Of a DNA stretch of 64,000 nucleotides, positions 34,851 to 42,752 are shown one piece after another. Origin of the DNA: VRUE01 sp963703335 (GTDB lineage Bacteria > Actinomycetota > Thermoleophilia > Solirubrobacterales > 70-9); assembly GCA_963703335.1 (NCBI GenBank), contig OY969812.1:1736001-1800000 (forward strand), read 5' to 3'. Numbering within the stretch: position 1 is the stretch's first letter; the number at the start of each line of letters is the position of its first letter. The position numbers were made by a program, and so were the translations under genes. The notes beneath the pieces are model-generated. The model was not told where the DNA came from and did no database searches. It saw only the letters and a program-made list of their open reading frames with translations.

Positions 34851-35635
34851 ATGCGGGGAGCCTGGAAGGATCTCTCTGCCAAGGAAAGGCTGCAGTACGT
34901 CTACATCCCGCTAGGCATCGCGATCGTCGCAGCGCTAGCTGCGGTGGCGATCGGCAAGGGTTGCTCTAGCCTCGAATCTCATGGGGCAGAGCTCGAGGTG
35001 GTCGACGTCGTCCTTGGCAACAAGCCCGGCTACAGCGAGAAGGCGAAAGCGCACGTCGAGGTAAGCTTCACAACACCGGGGATAAAAGGGCGATTTTGAC
35101 CCGGCTACACACCAAGGTAATTCGCTCGGCGCTCCTGCCTTCCTGTCTCGTCTTCGGAGGCGAAGGGACGTATGAGACGGGCCGCTACAGCGTTGTGCTG
35201 CCAGCCTTCGCCCCCGATGGGTATCAGCGGGAGAACGTTCTAAATCAGGAGCTCGGCCCGGATCGAGTCGATCGCTTTCGCGCGACCTTCGAGCCGGATG
35301 ACGTCGATGTCTTCACCGCAGTCCTATATGAACTTGACCTCGCTGTCGAAGCGAGCGACGGCTCCTCGATCGAGCTCGGTCGTTTTTTGGTGATGACTCC
35401 TTTCGCTCTTTTTCGGCCGGCTTGGCCATTCTTCATTGCAAGGCCGCTCAAGCAGAGGCAGCTCGAGCACGAAGGAGCCAGCCCCTCGTGGCTGCCAAAG
35501 CAACTTGGGAGGATAAGTACGAGGGGCTGCTACCAACGAAACCTGCGGCTCGTTGCGGGGTTCGCCAACAGCGGTGCCGAGGCTTCCGGTTCAGTCGACG
35601 CGCTTCTACGCCACGCGAGGGGGGTGTCGAGTTGA
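34851..35635 (+). pseudogene. Frameshifted gene for a single-helix membrane protein
   Basis: The first frame (34851-35099) reads a cytoplasmic start, one helix (IPLGIAIVAALAAVAIG) and the strand-like KAHVEVSFTTPG, then stops. The sensible continuation is in the next frame: TGDKRAILTRLHTKVIRSA and then a beta-rich domain to 35635. One missing base near 35070, inside ACACCGGGGATAAAAGG, would rejoin them into about 260 residues. The ending after 35440 also looks doubtful. I do not recognise the family. Neighbouring membrane unknowns suggest a common role. Confidence 0.5.
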
Positions 35636-35675
35636 CCGCAAGGGATTCGTAACGCCTCTTATCGGGCGTCAGGTG

Positions 35676-36281
35676 TCACGTCTGGTGCAGCTGAACTCGC
35701 TCGATCGCGGTATCGGAGTCGCCGTCCCAGGGTTGTCCGTCATGAACGAGTGCGATCTGGAACCTCTGTGCGCTCGCGTTGTCACCGCTGACGACGAGGT
35801 CGAACCTAAACGTACCCGGCCCAAGCCGATTCATATGGTTCCCCGGCTCGGGCTGCGGGCGGATGTCGACGATCAGCAATCCGGGAGCGATCGGATTCAG
35901 ATGGGCTACATCGATCTGCAGCGACGAATTGGCCGCGATCACTTTCGCCTTTGGAGGGACATTGGGGTTCCCGCGGTCGTCGTTAGCCCAGGCGAGCTGC
36001 CAGGACTCCAGGAAATTGATGCTCTCGCGATCAACCTCCGATTCCGAGGTAACCCTCTCTATGCGAACCGTGACACCCGTCGCTGCTTCCTTGCCTGGCG
36101 CATTCCTAATCTCGAGCCTTGCAAATGCGCCCGGTCTGCCGTTAATTCGAGCGAAGGAGAGATGCTCCGTGACCGCCAGGCTCAGTTTGGGCCTCTTGCG
36201 AAGGCGAAGCGCCTCCCCGAGCACGGTCCCCCCTACGCCACCGATCAAACCCAACAAAACGCCTATAAAGGTGATGTCCAC
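35676..36281 (-). CDS. Unknown membrane-anchored protein
   Basis: 201 residues. One N-terminal helix (residues ~4-22, FIGVLLGLIGGVGGTVLGEA) is followed by a basic stop-transfer (RLRKRPK) and a cytoplasmic beta-rich domain (LEIRNAPGKEAATGVTVRIE resembles an immunoglobulin-like or NPCBM-type strand pattern). It is convergent with the frameshifted gene at 34851. No catalytic motif is evident and no name can be given. Confidence 0.55.
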   Translation of the reverse strand: MDITFIGVLLGLIGGVGGTVLGEALRLRKRPKLSLAVTEHLSFARINGRPGAFARLEIRNAPGKEAATGVTVRIERVTSESEVDRESINFLESWQLAWANDDRGNPNVPPKAKVIAANSSLQIDVAHLNPIAPGLLIVDIRPQPEPGNHMNRLGPGTFRFDLVVSGDNASAQRFQIALVHDGQPWDGDSDTAIERVQLHQT

Positions 36282-36550
36282 GGCCGCAGCATAGGGGCCG
36301 GTTCGGAAACTCGCGTGTTCGAACAGTGCGAGTTCATCGACTCAAACGGCGCCGGCATCACCGCTGCTCTGAGGACGACAATGGGGAGGAAGGCAGTCGC
36401 CTGCCTCACATAGCGCCTGCTGTCCTCCGCCTTCTTCAGATCGTCAGCCTCGACGAGTTAGCAGCCCAATCGAGAGAGCGGCATTGCAAGGACCTCAGGT
36501 CTCCGTAAGAGGGGGTTATCAGGCGGTGGGTGGGCGACTCGGGGGTGAAA
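36282..36550. other. Gap without a recognisable gene
   Basis: Between the unknown minus-strand gene and the arm repeats at 36551. By comparison with the 31693-33066 arrangement, an integrase gene should end near here but is absent, implying deletion. I see no protein or RNA feature in it. Confidence 0.4.
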
Positions 36551-36588
36551 GTTGACCTACGGTTGACTCCGCAATTCAGGTTGACGAC
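36551..36588. repeat. Integrase-arm-like direct repeat, copy 2 (orphan)
   Basis: GTTGACCTACGGTTGACT and GGTTGACGAC match the block upstream of the integrase at 32936. Here it precedes att copy D with the same order and spacing (51-88 bases), but no integrase gene adjoins. Confidence 0.5.
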
Positions 36589-36638
36589 GGAAGGTTCTGG
36601 AATCGATCGGAAACTCGTCCCCTGCAGGGAGGCTCCGA

Positions 36639-36680
36639 TGGAGCTAGGCGGATTCGAACCGCCGACCTCCTGGGTGCGAT
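36639..36680 (-). repeat. tRNA 3'-half att-like repeat, copy D
   Basis: Rightmost 42-base copy, identical to copies B and C. The minus-strand 5' flank (GCGATCATGGCCGA) cannot form the tRNA 5' half, so no intact tRNA exists at this end of the array either. Confidence 0.78.
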
Positions 36681-36799
36681 TCGGCCATGATCGCGGTGGG
36701 GGCGGAAAAGTAGATGATTACCAGCATGTTTTGCGGATGCACCCGCAAACCCCCGTCGTACACGGATGCGCGGGGATTAGCGGCGATTAGCGGGGAGTC

Positions 36800-36823
36800 A
36801 GCCACTTCTGGCGAGAAGTGGCT
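36800..36823. repeat. Conserved hairpin motif next to att copy D
   Basis: Arms AGCCACTTCT and AGAAGTGGCT around GGCG, identical in stem to the copy at 25083, with the same GGGGATTAGCGG repeats before it. It is the last island-type sequence before the duplicated K+ channel region begins at about 36861. Confidence 0.7.
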
Positions 36824-36870
36824 GAAATGAAGAGGAGCGGTTCGAGGTCGCTTTACCCCCCCAGGAAACC

Positions 36871-36899
36871 GCATGGATTCACCGAATCCCTCTCCATGC
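36871..36899 (+). promoter_or_regulatory. Inverted repeat covering the K+ channel start codon (copy 2)
   Basis: GCATGGA (36871-36877) and TCCATGC (36893-36899) pair, and GGATTC/GAATCC pair inside. The right arm again contains the ATG (36896-36898). The central bases differ from copy 1 while both arms are unchanged. Confidence 0.35.
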
Positions 36900-37276
36900 T
36901 TCCCTTGGCTCTGGCGTTCCGGGGACTTGCACGGGCGGTCGTCGGTGTATGGCGTGACCCCGAAACCAAGGCGCTGCCATTCGTCGCAGCCGCGTTGGTG
37001 CTCACGGGGACGATCTTCTACTGGCGCTTCGAGGACTGGACCATCATCGAGGCGCTCTACTTCTCGGTCGTCACCCTGACGACCGTCGGCTATGGAGACC
37101 TCGCCCCGACCACTGCCGGCACTCAGATCTTCACGATCTTCTACATCCTCACCGGGATCGGGGTGTTCGTCGCGCTACTGGCCTCAATCGCCCAGCAGTA
37201 CATCGCGCAGAAGGGCGAACGCACTTCGGCCCGAGAACGGCTAAGCGCCCGTCGAGGGCACGACCAGGCCGGCTAG
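36896..37276 (+). CDS. Two-helix potassium channel subunit (copy 2)
   Basis: 126 residues with the same helix-pore-helix layout and TLTTVGYGDLAPTT filter as the gene at 14817. Differences are conservative (I15V, A17G, A39T, an I to V before the filter, N to G and the last four residues). The DNA similarity starts about 35 bases before the start codon (CCAGGAAA) and ends near the stop, so a segment of roughly 400 bases is duplicated. Both copies keep an intact filter, so both may be functional. Its position right at the island edge links the duplication to the integration history. Confidence 0.87.
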   Translation: MLPLALAFRGLARAVVGVWRDPETKALPFVAAALVLTGTIFYWRFEDWTIIEALYFSVVTLTTVGYGDLAPTTAGTQIFTIFYILTGIGVFVALLASIAQQYIAQKGERTSARERLSARRGHDQAG

Positions 37277-37334
37277 TCAGGGCCTCTGCGAAGAAGCTCC
37301 ACGTGACTCCGGCGTTGGCCGGTGAGCGGTCAAA

Positions 37335-37360
37335 GCGCGCCGCTATTCTGAGCGGCGCGC
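37335..37360. terminator. Bidirectional terminator-like hairpin
   Basis: Perfect ten-pair stem GCGCGCCGCT / AGCGGCGCGC with an ATTCTG loop lies between the convergent channel gene (stop 37276) and the JAB-patatin gene (stop 37430). There is no T-run, as is common in high-GC actinobacteria. Confidence 0.6.
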
Positions 37361-37429
37361 GGTCCCTCCAGCGCATCCTCTTAGCCGCAGCGACCCACGC
37401 TCGAGCGGCGAAGACGGGCGCCGAGACGG

Positions 37430-39349
37430 TTAAAGGTCAGGGCACCACCGCTCGATGAGGAGATGCGTCAATTGCTCGCCGCGCAAGGCGAGCATGTCGA
37501 TCTCGGTTTGGGCCATCGGCGCGAAGTTGGTCGGGTAGGAGGCCACCTGCTCTCGCCGGACGAGATCGGGCGGAATCCAGGGCAGAGCCGCGTCCTGCTG
37601 GCCAAGGTATGGCATGGCGAAACCAGCAAGGCGGCCATCTGCGGCGAGGCTGTGCAGCCGGCCGCGGCCGGCGTCCTGCACCTTGCGATGGGTGGCCTCG
37701 AAGGAGCGGCCCAGGCGAGCGAGGCCGCTGACGGGGAAGGCGTCGTCGAGCAGCCCGCGGCCGGCATCGCAGGCCACGATGTAATCGACGTCGAACACGT
37801 TGTAGGAGTGGTCTTTCGAGCGGCCGGGCTCCAGGCAGCTCGTACCGAGGTTGTCGAAGAGACCGCCATCGCTAAGGACGACTCGCTCTCGCCGGCGTTC
37901 GCCATCACGACCCTCGAAGTCGAACTCGCGGTCGATGCTGGGGAGGAGCAAGGGGTAGGCAGCCGAGGCGGCAACAGCCGTGGCGACTGGGATCGGGTCC
38001 ACGAAGCGCCCGAGGTGGGCTCGCCAGATGCCGCTTTCGCGGCTGCCGAACCGCACAGCAGACCCGGTGCGCAGATCGCAGGCGTTCAGGATGATGTCGA
38101 TCCCGTCTCGGGGCGGCCCCTCCAGCGTCGTCTCGCCGAAGAGCTGCTTGGCGAGCGTCGCCTCGAGCGCATCGGCAGGAGTTGCCCAGCGACGAATCGG
38201 CGAGCCTGACGGCGAGCGGCCGCGCACCCGGGCCGTCGCCCGCGCGCCGAGGGCGGCGCCGCCGGAGACAGCCCAGGCGGCGAGCGAGTTGAGCGCCCGC
38301 GGGCTGAGGGCGGCCCGGCGCATGATCTCTCGCTGAAGGCCACGGCGAAGCAGCTCTTCGAGGCGAGCGTCGAGGTCCGCGAAGCTCTCCTGGCCATAGG
38401 CGTAGGTGGCGGCGGCGATCGCACCGCCCGATACCCCCGAGAGGACCCGCACTCGCTCAAGCGCGCCGCGGTCGTGGAGGGCTCTCAGGCAGCCGAGATG
38501 AAAGGCGATCGCACGCGAGCCACCCCCGGAGAGGGCCAGGCCGACGTCGCGTTGCGGCGGGGACGGCTCAGGCGTCGGCTCGGTGCGCACCTCGATCTCC
38601 AACACGCCGAAGGGCTTGGGGAGATCCTCGCGGGCGAAGACGTAGGCGCCAAGCTCCTCCTCCCCGCAGATCACCATCAGGACCTCGGGCAGTGGCTCCA
38701 TCGAGACGAGTTCGGCCATGCTGGCGACATCGCGGGGGCTCGGGATCGCCGGTCCGCCGGGGTGGGTGTGCCACATGCCGACGAAGCTGGTCGCCCGCCG
38801 CGTCTGTTTGCGGATCTTTTCGTTGCGGTCCTTGATTCCCTCGGTGCCGCAGACGAACTCCTCTGGGCTGGCGATGCTGTCGGGCGGTGGGCCGGAGGCT
38901 TCATCGACCCAGAGCACGCCCGCCGCGGGGTCCCTCCACCCGAAAAGTACGCCTCCGGTCTCCGAGCTCGGATCGTCGAGGCGCCCGTTGCGCGCGATCC
39001 AGGCCCGAATGCTGCGATGCGCCTTCGGGGAGATGCGGACCTCGTAGCGATCGAGGCCGTCCTGCAGGATGGTGTCGGGCTCCCAGCCCAGCTTCACGCT
39101 GCGCGGTCCGCGATGCGGGGCACTTGGCAGGACATGGAGGTGGCCTGACGCTTGTGAGGGGCTCTTGGTGATGGCCGCCGCCGCCGAGGTGAGCAGGGTG
39201 CCGGCAAGCGCCGCCACCTCGGCCCCGGAGCCCCGAAACGTAGGCGCCGAGCAGCCGGGCTCGGGCTGGAAGACGTCGACGCGAGGAGGATCGGGCCAGA
39301 ACTCATTGGCGAAATCGCCGAGCCCGGCCCGGCCGGTGCAGTCGAGCAT
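37430..39349 (-). CDS. E1 C-terminal segment + JAB peptidase + patatin phospholipase (C-terminal part of a split fusion)
   Basis: 639 residues in this frame. Residues 1-65 are not a natural start: VFQPEPGCSAPTFRGS (C33) and EVAALAGTLLTSAAAAI are the catalytic-cysteine end of a ThiF/E1 domain whose front half is the preceding gene. Residues ~100-250 form a JAB/JAMM deubiquitinase-type domain: E130 in ETGGVLFG, then H194-T-H196, S204 and D207 (HxH-x7-S-x2-D). Residues ~265-560 form a patatin lipase: GGGSR (275-279) oxyanion loop, GVSGG nucleophile S307 and DGG dyad D494. All active sites are complete. JAB would process or remove a ubiquitin-like tag; patatin would degrade membrane phospholipid as an effector. 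One G-run indel at 39390 separates it from the E2-E1 frame. Confidence 0.85.
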   Translation of the reverse strand: MLDCTGRAGLGDFANEFWPDPPRVDVFQPEPGCSAPTFRGSGAEVAALAGTLLTSAAAAITKSPSQASGHLHVLPSAPHRGPRSVKLGWEPDTILQDGLDRYEVRISPKAHRSIRAWIARNGRLDDPSSETGGVLFGWRDPAAGVLWVDEASGPPPDSIASPEEFVCGTEGIKDRNEKIRKQTRRATSFVGMWHTHPGGPAIPSPRDVASMAELVSMEPLPEVLMVICGEEELGAYVFAREDLPKPFGVLEIEVRTEPTPEPSPPQRDVGLALSGGGSRAIAFHLGCLRALHDRGALERVRVLSGVSGGAIAAATYAYGQESFADLDARLEELLRRGLQREIMRRAALSPRALNSLAAWAVSGGAALGARATARVRGRSPSGSPIRRWATPADALEATLAKQLFGETTLEGPPRDGIDIILNACDLRTGSAVRFGSRESGIWRAHLGRFVDPIPVATAVAASAAYPLLLPSIDREFDFEGRDGERRRERVVLSDGGLFDNLGTSCLEPGRSKDHSYNVFDVDYIVACDAGRGLLDDAFPVSGLARLGRSFEATHRKVQDAGRGRLHSLAADGRLAGFAMPYLGQQDAALPWIPPDLVRREQVASYPTNFAPMAQTEIDMLALRGEQLTHLLIERWCPDL

Positions 39350-39365
39350 CGTCTGTCGCAGCAGG

Positions 39366-40838
39366 TCAGCAGTTCCGCCCGAGCGCCCAGGGGGCGCGAC
39401 AACGCAGAATCCCGTGCTCGGCGGTGTGGCCGAAGATCATGCCGAGCGCGGTGGCATCGCCGTTGCCGACTTTCCGCCTCATCGCCTCAAGCTTGGAGGC
39501 GACAGCAGGGGCGGCCGTCGCGTCGATCACGAAGTCGGCGCCGTCGTGCCAGTCCTCGCGCGCCAGCGGCCCGGTCAGAACATTGCCAAAGAGGGGCGTG
39601 ACCTCCAAGTCGGTAGAGATCGCTTTCAGACGCTCGCCCAGGGCGGCGACCTTCGTCTTCCCGATATCGGCGTCGGTGTAGGGCTGGCGGGTAAGTACCC
39701 CGGCTGAGACCTCGTCGTTGTCGTAGAGGATCACTCTGGAGACTTCGGCCCGCGCCAGCCACTCGGCCACGTATCCGCCGATCGCTCCGCAGCCCCACAC
39801 CGCGACGGTTTTGCCGGCGAAGGCACGGTGGATCGACGAGAGCGAATCCCGCCGCTCAGTCACCTCCGGGCGCATCTCGTCGATCCAGCACCAAGCGACG
39901 CTGGCGTCCTCGGCCCATCCGGCGATGATCTCCTCCAGCTTCTCGCCGATCTCCTTCAACTTGGCGTCATCGGAGTAGACCGCGAGAGAGGCGCGGATCC
40001 CGTCGGCAATAACCGGCGGCAAGTACCAGGCGGTCAAATGCTGCCTCACCTCGCCGTCAGCACCACGACGCATTGGCGTGCCGACGATCAGTGGCATTCC
40101 GGACTCCTTCGGCCTTCGCAGCGAACCGAGCCGAAGGAGTGCCAGCAGCCGATCCCAGGGAATACCGCGCGCCGCCAAGACGCCAAGCAACTCTTGGATC
40201 GTCGTTGGGTATTCCCAATCCATCGGAGTCGGCAAAAGCAGCGCCGGGGAAAGATCCTCAGAGCCCGAGAGATTCTCGGTCCAGCCAAGAACGTCGACCC
40301 GCTCCTCACTGATGCGGTTCAGGCGAGCCATTCCGATCCACGGCACCTCGCCGACCTCGGGAGCGTCGGCACGGATCACGAGCCGCGGTGCTGCTCCGCT
40401 CGGATAGGCAACCGGAGGATGAAGCGGTGCGTCTGCTGGGTCGAGTTCGCCGACCGCAGCTTTCCCAAGCCAGAGCGCAAGCCGGTCGAGCAGGCCAAAC
40501 ACGCCGTCCTCGGGGCGCCATTCGCTGGTTGAGGATGCGTATAGGCAGAGGTAATTTCCCCACTGCACATGGGGAGTCCCTGCCCAGTCAAGGTGATTTA
40601 CATAGACAGACAGCGGGCTCCAGGGGAAGCCGGAGTTGACGTAAATCCGGAGGCGCTCGCGTTCGTGGACCCTTACCCCCTGCGGGCGATGCGCGATCCC
40701 CGCGCAGTCAAGGGAGACTTCGACGCACAGCCGCGACCGCTCCTCGTTTGGCTCCAGCACCCTGATGATCTCGAGGGCATCGCCTCCAGAGGCGACCGCT
40801 TCGAGCTGGCGCAGGGCGAGCCGCTCACCCTCGGTCAT
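39366..40838 (-). CDS. E2-like + E1 (ThiF) adenylation protein (N-terminal part of a split fusion)
   Basis: 490 residues. Residues ~20-130 resemble a bacterial E2/UBC domain: FPWSPLSVYVNHLDWAGTPH then WGNYLCLY, with candidate catalytic C98. From ~340 a ThiF/E1 Rossmann domain begins: VAVWGCGAIGG (349-355), ILYDNDEV (D375), R384 and GKTKVAAL (K396), the ATP/Mg and adenylation residues. The frame ends at ...ALGRNC, before the E1 catalytic cysteine that is found in the next gene. On the minus strand CGCGCCCCCTGGG, removal of one C restores a continuous frame (SGGTADLLRQTMLDC...) into the JAB-patatin part. The joined length, 3408 bases, is exactly divisible by three (1135 residues). ATG lies two bases after the MBL stop. 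Confidence 0.82.
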   Translation of the reverse strand: MTEGERLALRQLEAVASGGDALEIIRVLEPNEERSRLCVEVSLDCAGIAHRPQGVRVHERERLRIYVNSGFPWSPLSVYVNHLDWAGTPHVQWGNYLCLYASSTSEWRPEDGVFGLLDRLALWLGKAAVGELDPADAPLHPPVAYPSGAAPRLVIRADAPEVGEVPWIGMARLNRISEERVDVLGWTENLSGSEDLSPALLLPTPMDWEYPTTIQELLGVLAARGIPWDRLLALLRLGSLRRPKESGMPLIVGTPMRRGADGEVRQHLTAWYLPPVIADGIRASLAVYSDDAKLKEIGEKLEEIIAGWAEDASVAWCWIDEMRPEVTERRDSLSSIHRAFAGKTVAVWGCGAIGGYVAEWLARAEVSRVILYDNDEVSAGVLTRQPYTDADIGKTKVAALGERLKAISTDLEVTPLFGNVLTGPLAREDWHDGADFVIDATAAPAVASKLEAMRRKVGNGDATALGMIFGHTAEHGILRCRAPWALGRNC

Positions 40839-40840
40839 GG

Positions 40841-41989
40841 CTACCCAAAGCTGACCCGATCAGCTGGCACATCCTCCTCGCCCCGGGCTTCGCTGATTTG
40901 CTTCGCGAGGGCCGAGGTGCTGGCCTCGACGAGTTGCGCGTCACGCATCGCAGTGCCCTCGCTGGACACCTCGAAGACGAGCGGCTCCGGCGCCTCGGCA
41001 TTGGGGTGCTGGCCGGTGCAGATCACGCCGTCTGGGGCGATCTCTCGGTAGCGGTTGGCGGCTTTGGCGTGGGGCGGGTTGTCGCCGGCTTTGTTGCCGG
41101 TGGGAATCTTGTCGGCCGAGACGACGACGATTCCGGGCGAGTCGGCGGCCTCCTTCATCGCGTCGAGGATGTCCTGGCGGAGCTTCGGCTCTTCGCCGTC
41201 CTCGTCGGCCCAATACATCGCCCCCTTGGCGCAGTGGTGCGGCGCGAGCAGAGCGTTCCAGAGCAGGTCGTCGGCTTTGGACCGATCGAAGATGTTCTTC
41301 AAGTCGGGGTAGCAGAGGTCGCCGAAGGTAAGCGCGTTCAGCGTCTCGTCCCCATCGCGCAGGGTGATCTGAAGGGCGAGGCTGGTGTCGTTTCGCTCCT
41401 TGGAGCCATCGTCTTTGAACGGCGCGTGGATGAAGGCCCGGAAGACGTCCTTGTGGTCCTCGCCGTCGAGCGCGGTCAGGAACTCGCCGGGGAAGACGAA
41501 GGTGTCCTCGGGCAGGTCGGAGTAGGGCGGCTCGGAGAGCAGCTCGTCGTGGCCGATGATGCGGATCCGGTCTCCGGAGCCCACCTCCGTCTTGTCCTTG
41601 ACGGCCTTGATCCGCCGTTCAGCCTCCTTGGCGAAGACCTTGCCGTCTTCGCAGAGCGAGTCTTCTTCGACGTCTCGGAAGATCCGCGGCGTGAACCACA
41701 GGTCGCCGATCGTCACCCGATCGAGCAGCTCGGCGAAGCCGAGGACGTGGTCTTCGTCGAGATGCGTGGCCGCGAAGCCGGCGAGATAGGGCTTGCCGTC
41801 GCGGGTCGGCAGGAGCTCGACCAGCCGGTCGACGATCGGCACCCGGGGGTCGTCGTCCTCGTCTGCGGCCTTCAGATGGTGGAGGTCGATCTGCAGGACG
41901 GTGTCCTCGTCGACGACCACCGTCGTGCTGTCGCCGACTCCGACGGGCCAAAAAACGATGCCGCGTTCGGGAAACTCGAAATCACTCAT
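40841..41989 (-). CDS. MBL-fold hydrolase of the E1/E2/JAB locus
   Basis: 382 residues. The N-terminus, GIVFWPVGVGDSTTVVVDED then VLQIDLHH, and the ligand motif ATHLDEDHVLG (H76, D78, D80, H81) identify a metallo-beta-lactamase fold near the ComEC/competence-like branch. The motif is H-x-D-x-D-H rather than H-x-H-x-D-H. LLAPHHCAKG later supplies another His. MBL proteins recur in bacterial ubiquitin-like operons described by comparative genomics, with unknown role. A GAGGAGG site lies 9 bases before ATG. It is translationally close (2 bases) to the E2-E1 gene, so it belongs to the same transcript. Confidence 0.8.
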   Translation of the reverse strand: MSDFEFPERGIVFWPVGVGDSTTVVVDEDTVLQIDLHHLKAADEDDDPRVPIVDRLVELLPTRDGKPYLAGFAATHLDEDHVLGFAELLDRVTIGDLWFTPRIFRDVEEDSLCEDGKVFAKEAERRIKAVKDKTEVGSGDRIRIIGHDELLSEPPYSDLPEDTFVFPGEFLTALDGEDHKDVFRAFIHAPFKDDGSKERNDTSLALQITLRDGDETLNALTFGDLCYPDLKNIFDRSKADDLLWNALLAPHHCAKGAMYWADEDGEEPKLRQDILDAMKEAADSPGIVVVSADKIPTGNKAGDNPPHAKAANRYREIAPDGVICTGQHPNAEAPEPLVFEVSSEGTAMRDAQLVEASTSALAKQISEARGEEDVPADRVSFG

Positions 41990-42064
41990 GGCTGGGGAAG
42001 CCTCCTCGCAGTAGCCTCACGTGTACCTGAACAAAGGTAGAGAGGGACCCGGACGGTGTAGCTA

Positions 42065-42076
42065 CCGTATGTACGG
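42065..42076. promoter_or_regulatory. Short palindrome between the wHTH and MBL genes
   Basis: CCGTA-TG-TACGG lies 76 bases upstream of the MBL start and just downstream of the winged-helix gene's stop. It could be an operator for that putative regulator. Only the symmetry supports this. Confidence 0.25.
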
Positions 42077-42087
42077 AGACTGCGGAG

Positions 42088-42720
42088 TCAGAGAAGTGCC
42101 GGTCTGCCCAGTGCGGAGTTCGACCGGAGAAGCGGAGGCTTAGGCGGGGCAGAGCTTGTGCTCGGCGCGGCGCTTTGATCGGCCCCGGCCTTGCCTCCGT
42201 CGATTACGTAGAGGCCGCTTCGCCGTCCCACCGAGTGGACCTGTGGTGAGCGGTTGATCGACGAGAGGAAGGTGGCTTGAGGGTCTTTGCCGCCGATCGA
42301 GTAGCCGGCTTCCCGCAGCAGGGCGTACCACTGCTTGTAGTGGATCGGCTCTCCATTGGGATGGCGGTCGGAAAGAACTTGAACGGCGATCTCCTGCAGG
42401 CGCTGCCCACCCAAGCGGGCATCGAGCTGCTCCAGCCTCAACTGCGGGTCGATTCCCACAAGCTCCCCAAGGTCTTGAAGCGCGGCTTCTTGGGCCTCCG
42501 CCTGAGTGCGGGCATCATCGGCGAGTCCCTGAAGACGCTCTGCTCGATCGCGCTGCTCGGCGACGTTGGCCGCCATCTCTCGGTACTCAGCGAGAAGTGC
42601 CTCTTGGCGAGGATCTGGAGCAGCTGGATCGGGAGCGACCTTCACGAGTTCAGCGTATGACGCTGCACGGACCGATCTGCACACAGGGGAGCTCGCAAAA
42701 TCGGACCAACGAGGACTCAT
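42088..42720 (-). CDS. Coiled-coil protein with C-terminal HARE-HTH-like winged helix
   Basis: About 210 residues from ATG 42720. A long Glu/Ala/Gln-rich helix (EALLAEYREMAANVAEQRDR and following) predicts a coiled coil. The last ~80 residues contain LQEIAVQVLSDRHPNGEPIH, YKQWYALLREAGYSIGGKDP and ATFLSSINRSP, the pattern of the HARE-HTH module found with restriction enzymes and chromatin proteins. A Pro/Ser-rich tail follows. The gene precedes the MBL-E2-E1-JAB operon on the same strand, so it may regulate or target it. The open frame continues upstream to 42903, but that part reads better in another frame (next entry). Confidence 0.6.
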   Translation of the reverse strand: MSPRWSDFASSPVCRSVRAASYAELVKVAPDPAAPDPRQEALLAEYREMAANVAEQRDRAERLQGLADDARTQAEAQEAALQDLGELVGIDPQLRLEQLDARLGGQRLQEIAVQVLSDRHPNGEPIHYKQWYALLREAGYSIGGKDPQATFLSSINRSPQVHSVGRRSGLYVIDGGKAGADQSAAPSTSSAPPKPPLLRSNSALGRPALL

Positions 42721-42752
42721 CCTCGGCCGGGGGACTTTGTCCGGGTCCTGAT

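Noticed and set aside
16894..36680. Four possible tRNA genes
   Set aside because: Only the 3' half is present at each site; none of the upstream sequences can make the acceptor, D and anticodon 5' strands.
16894..36823. CRISPR array
   Set aside because: Repeats are kilobases apart and no cas genes are present.
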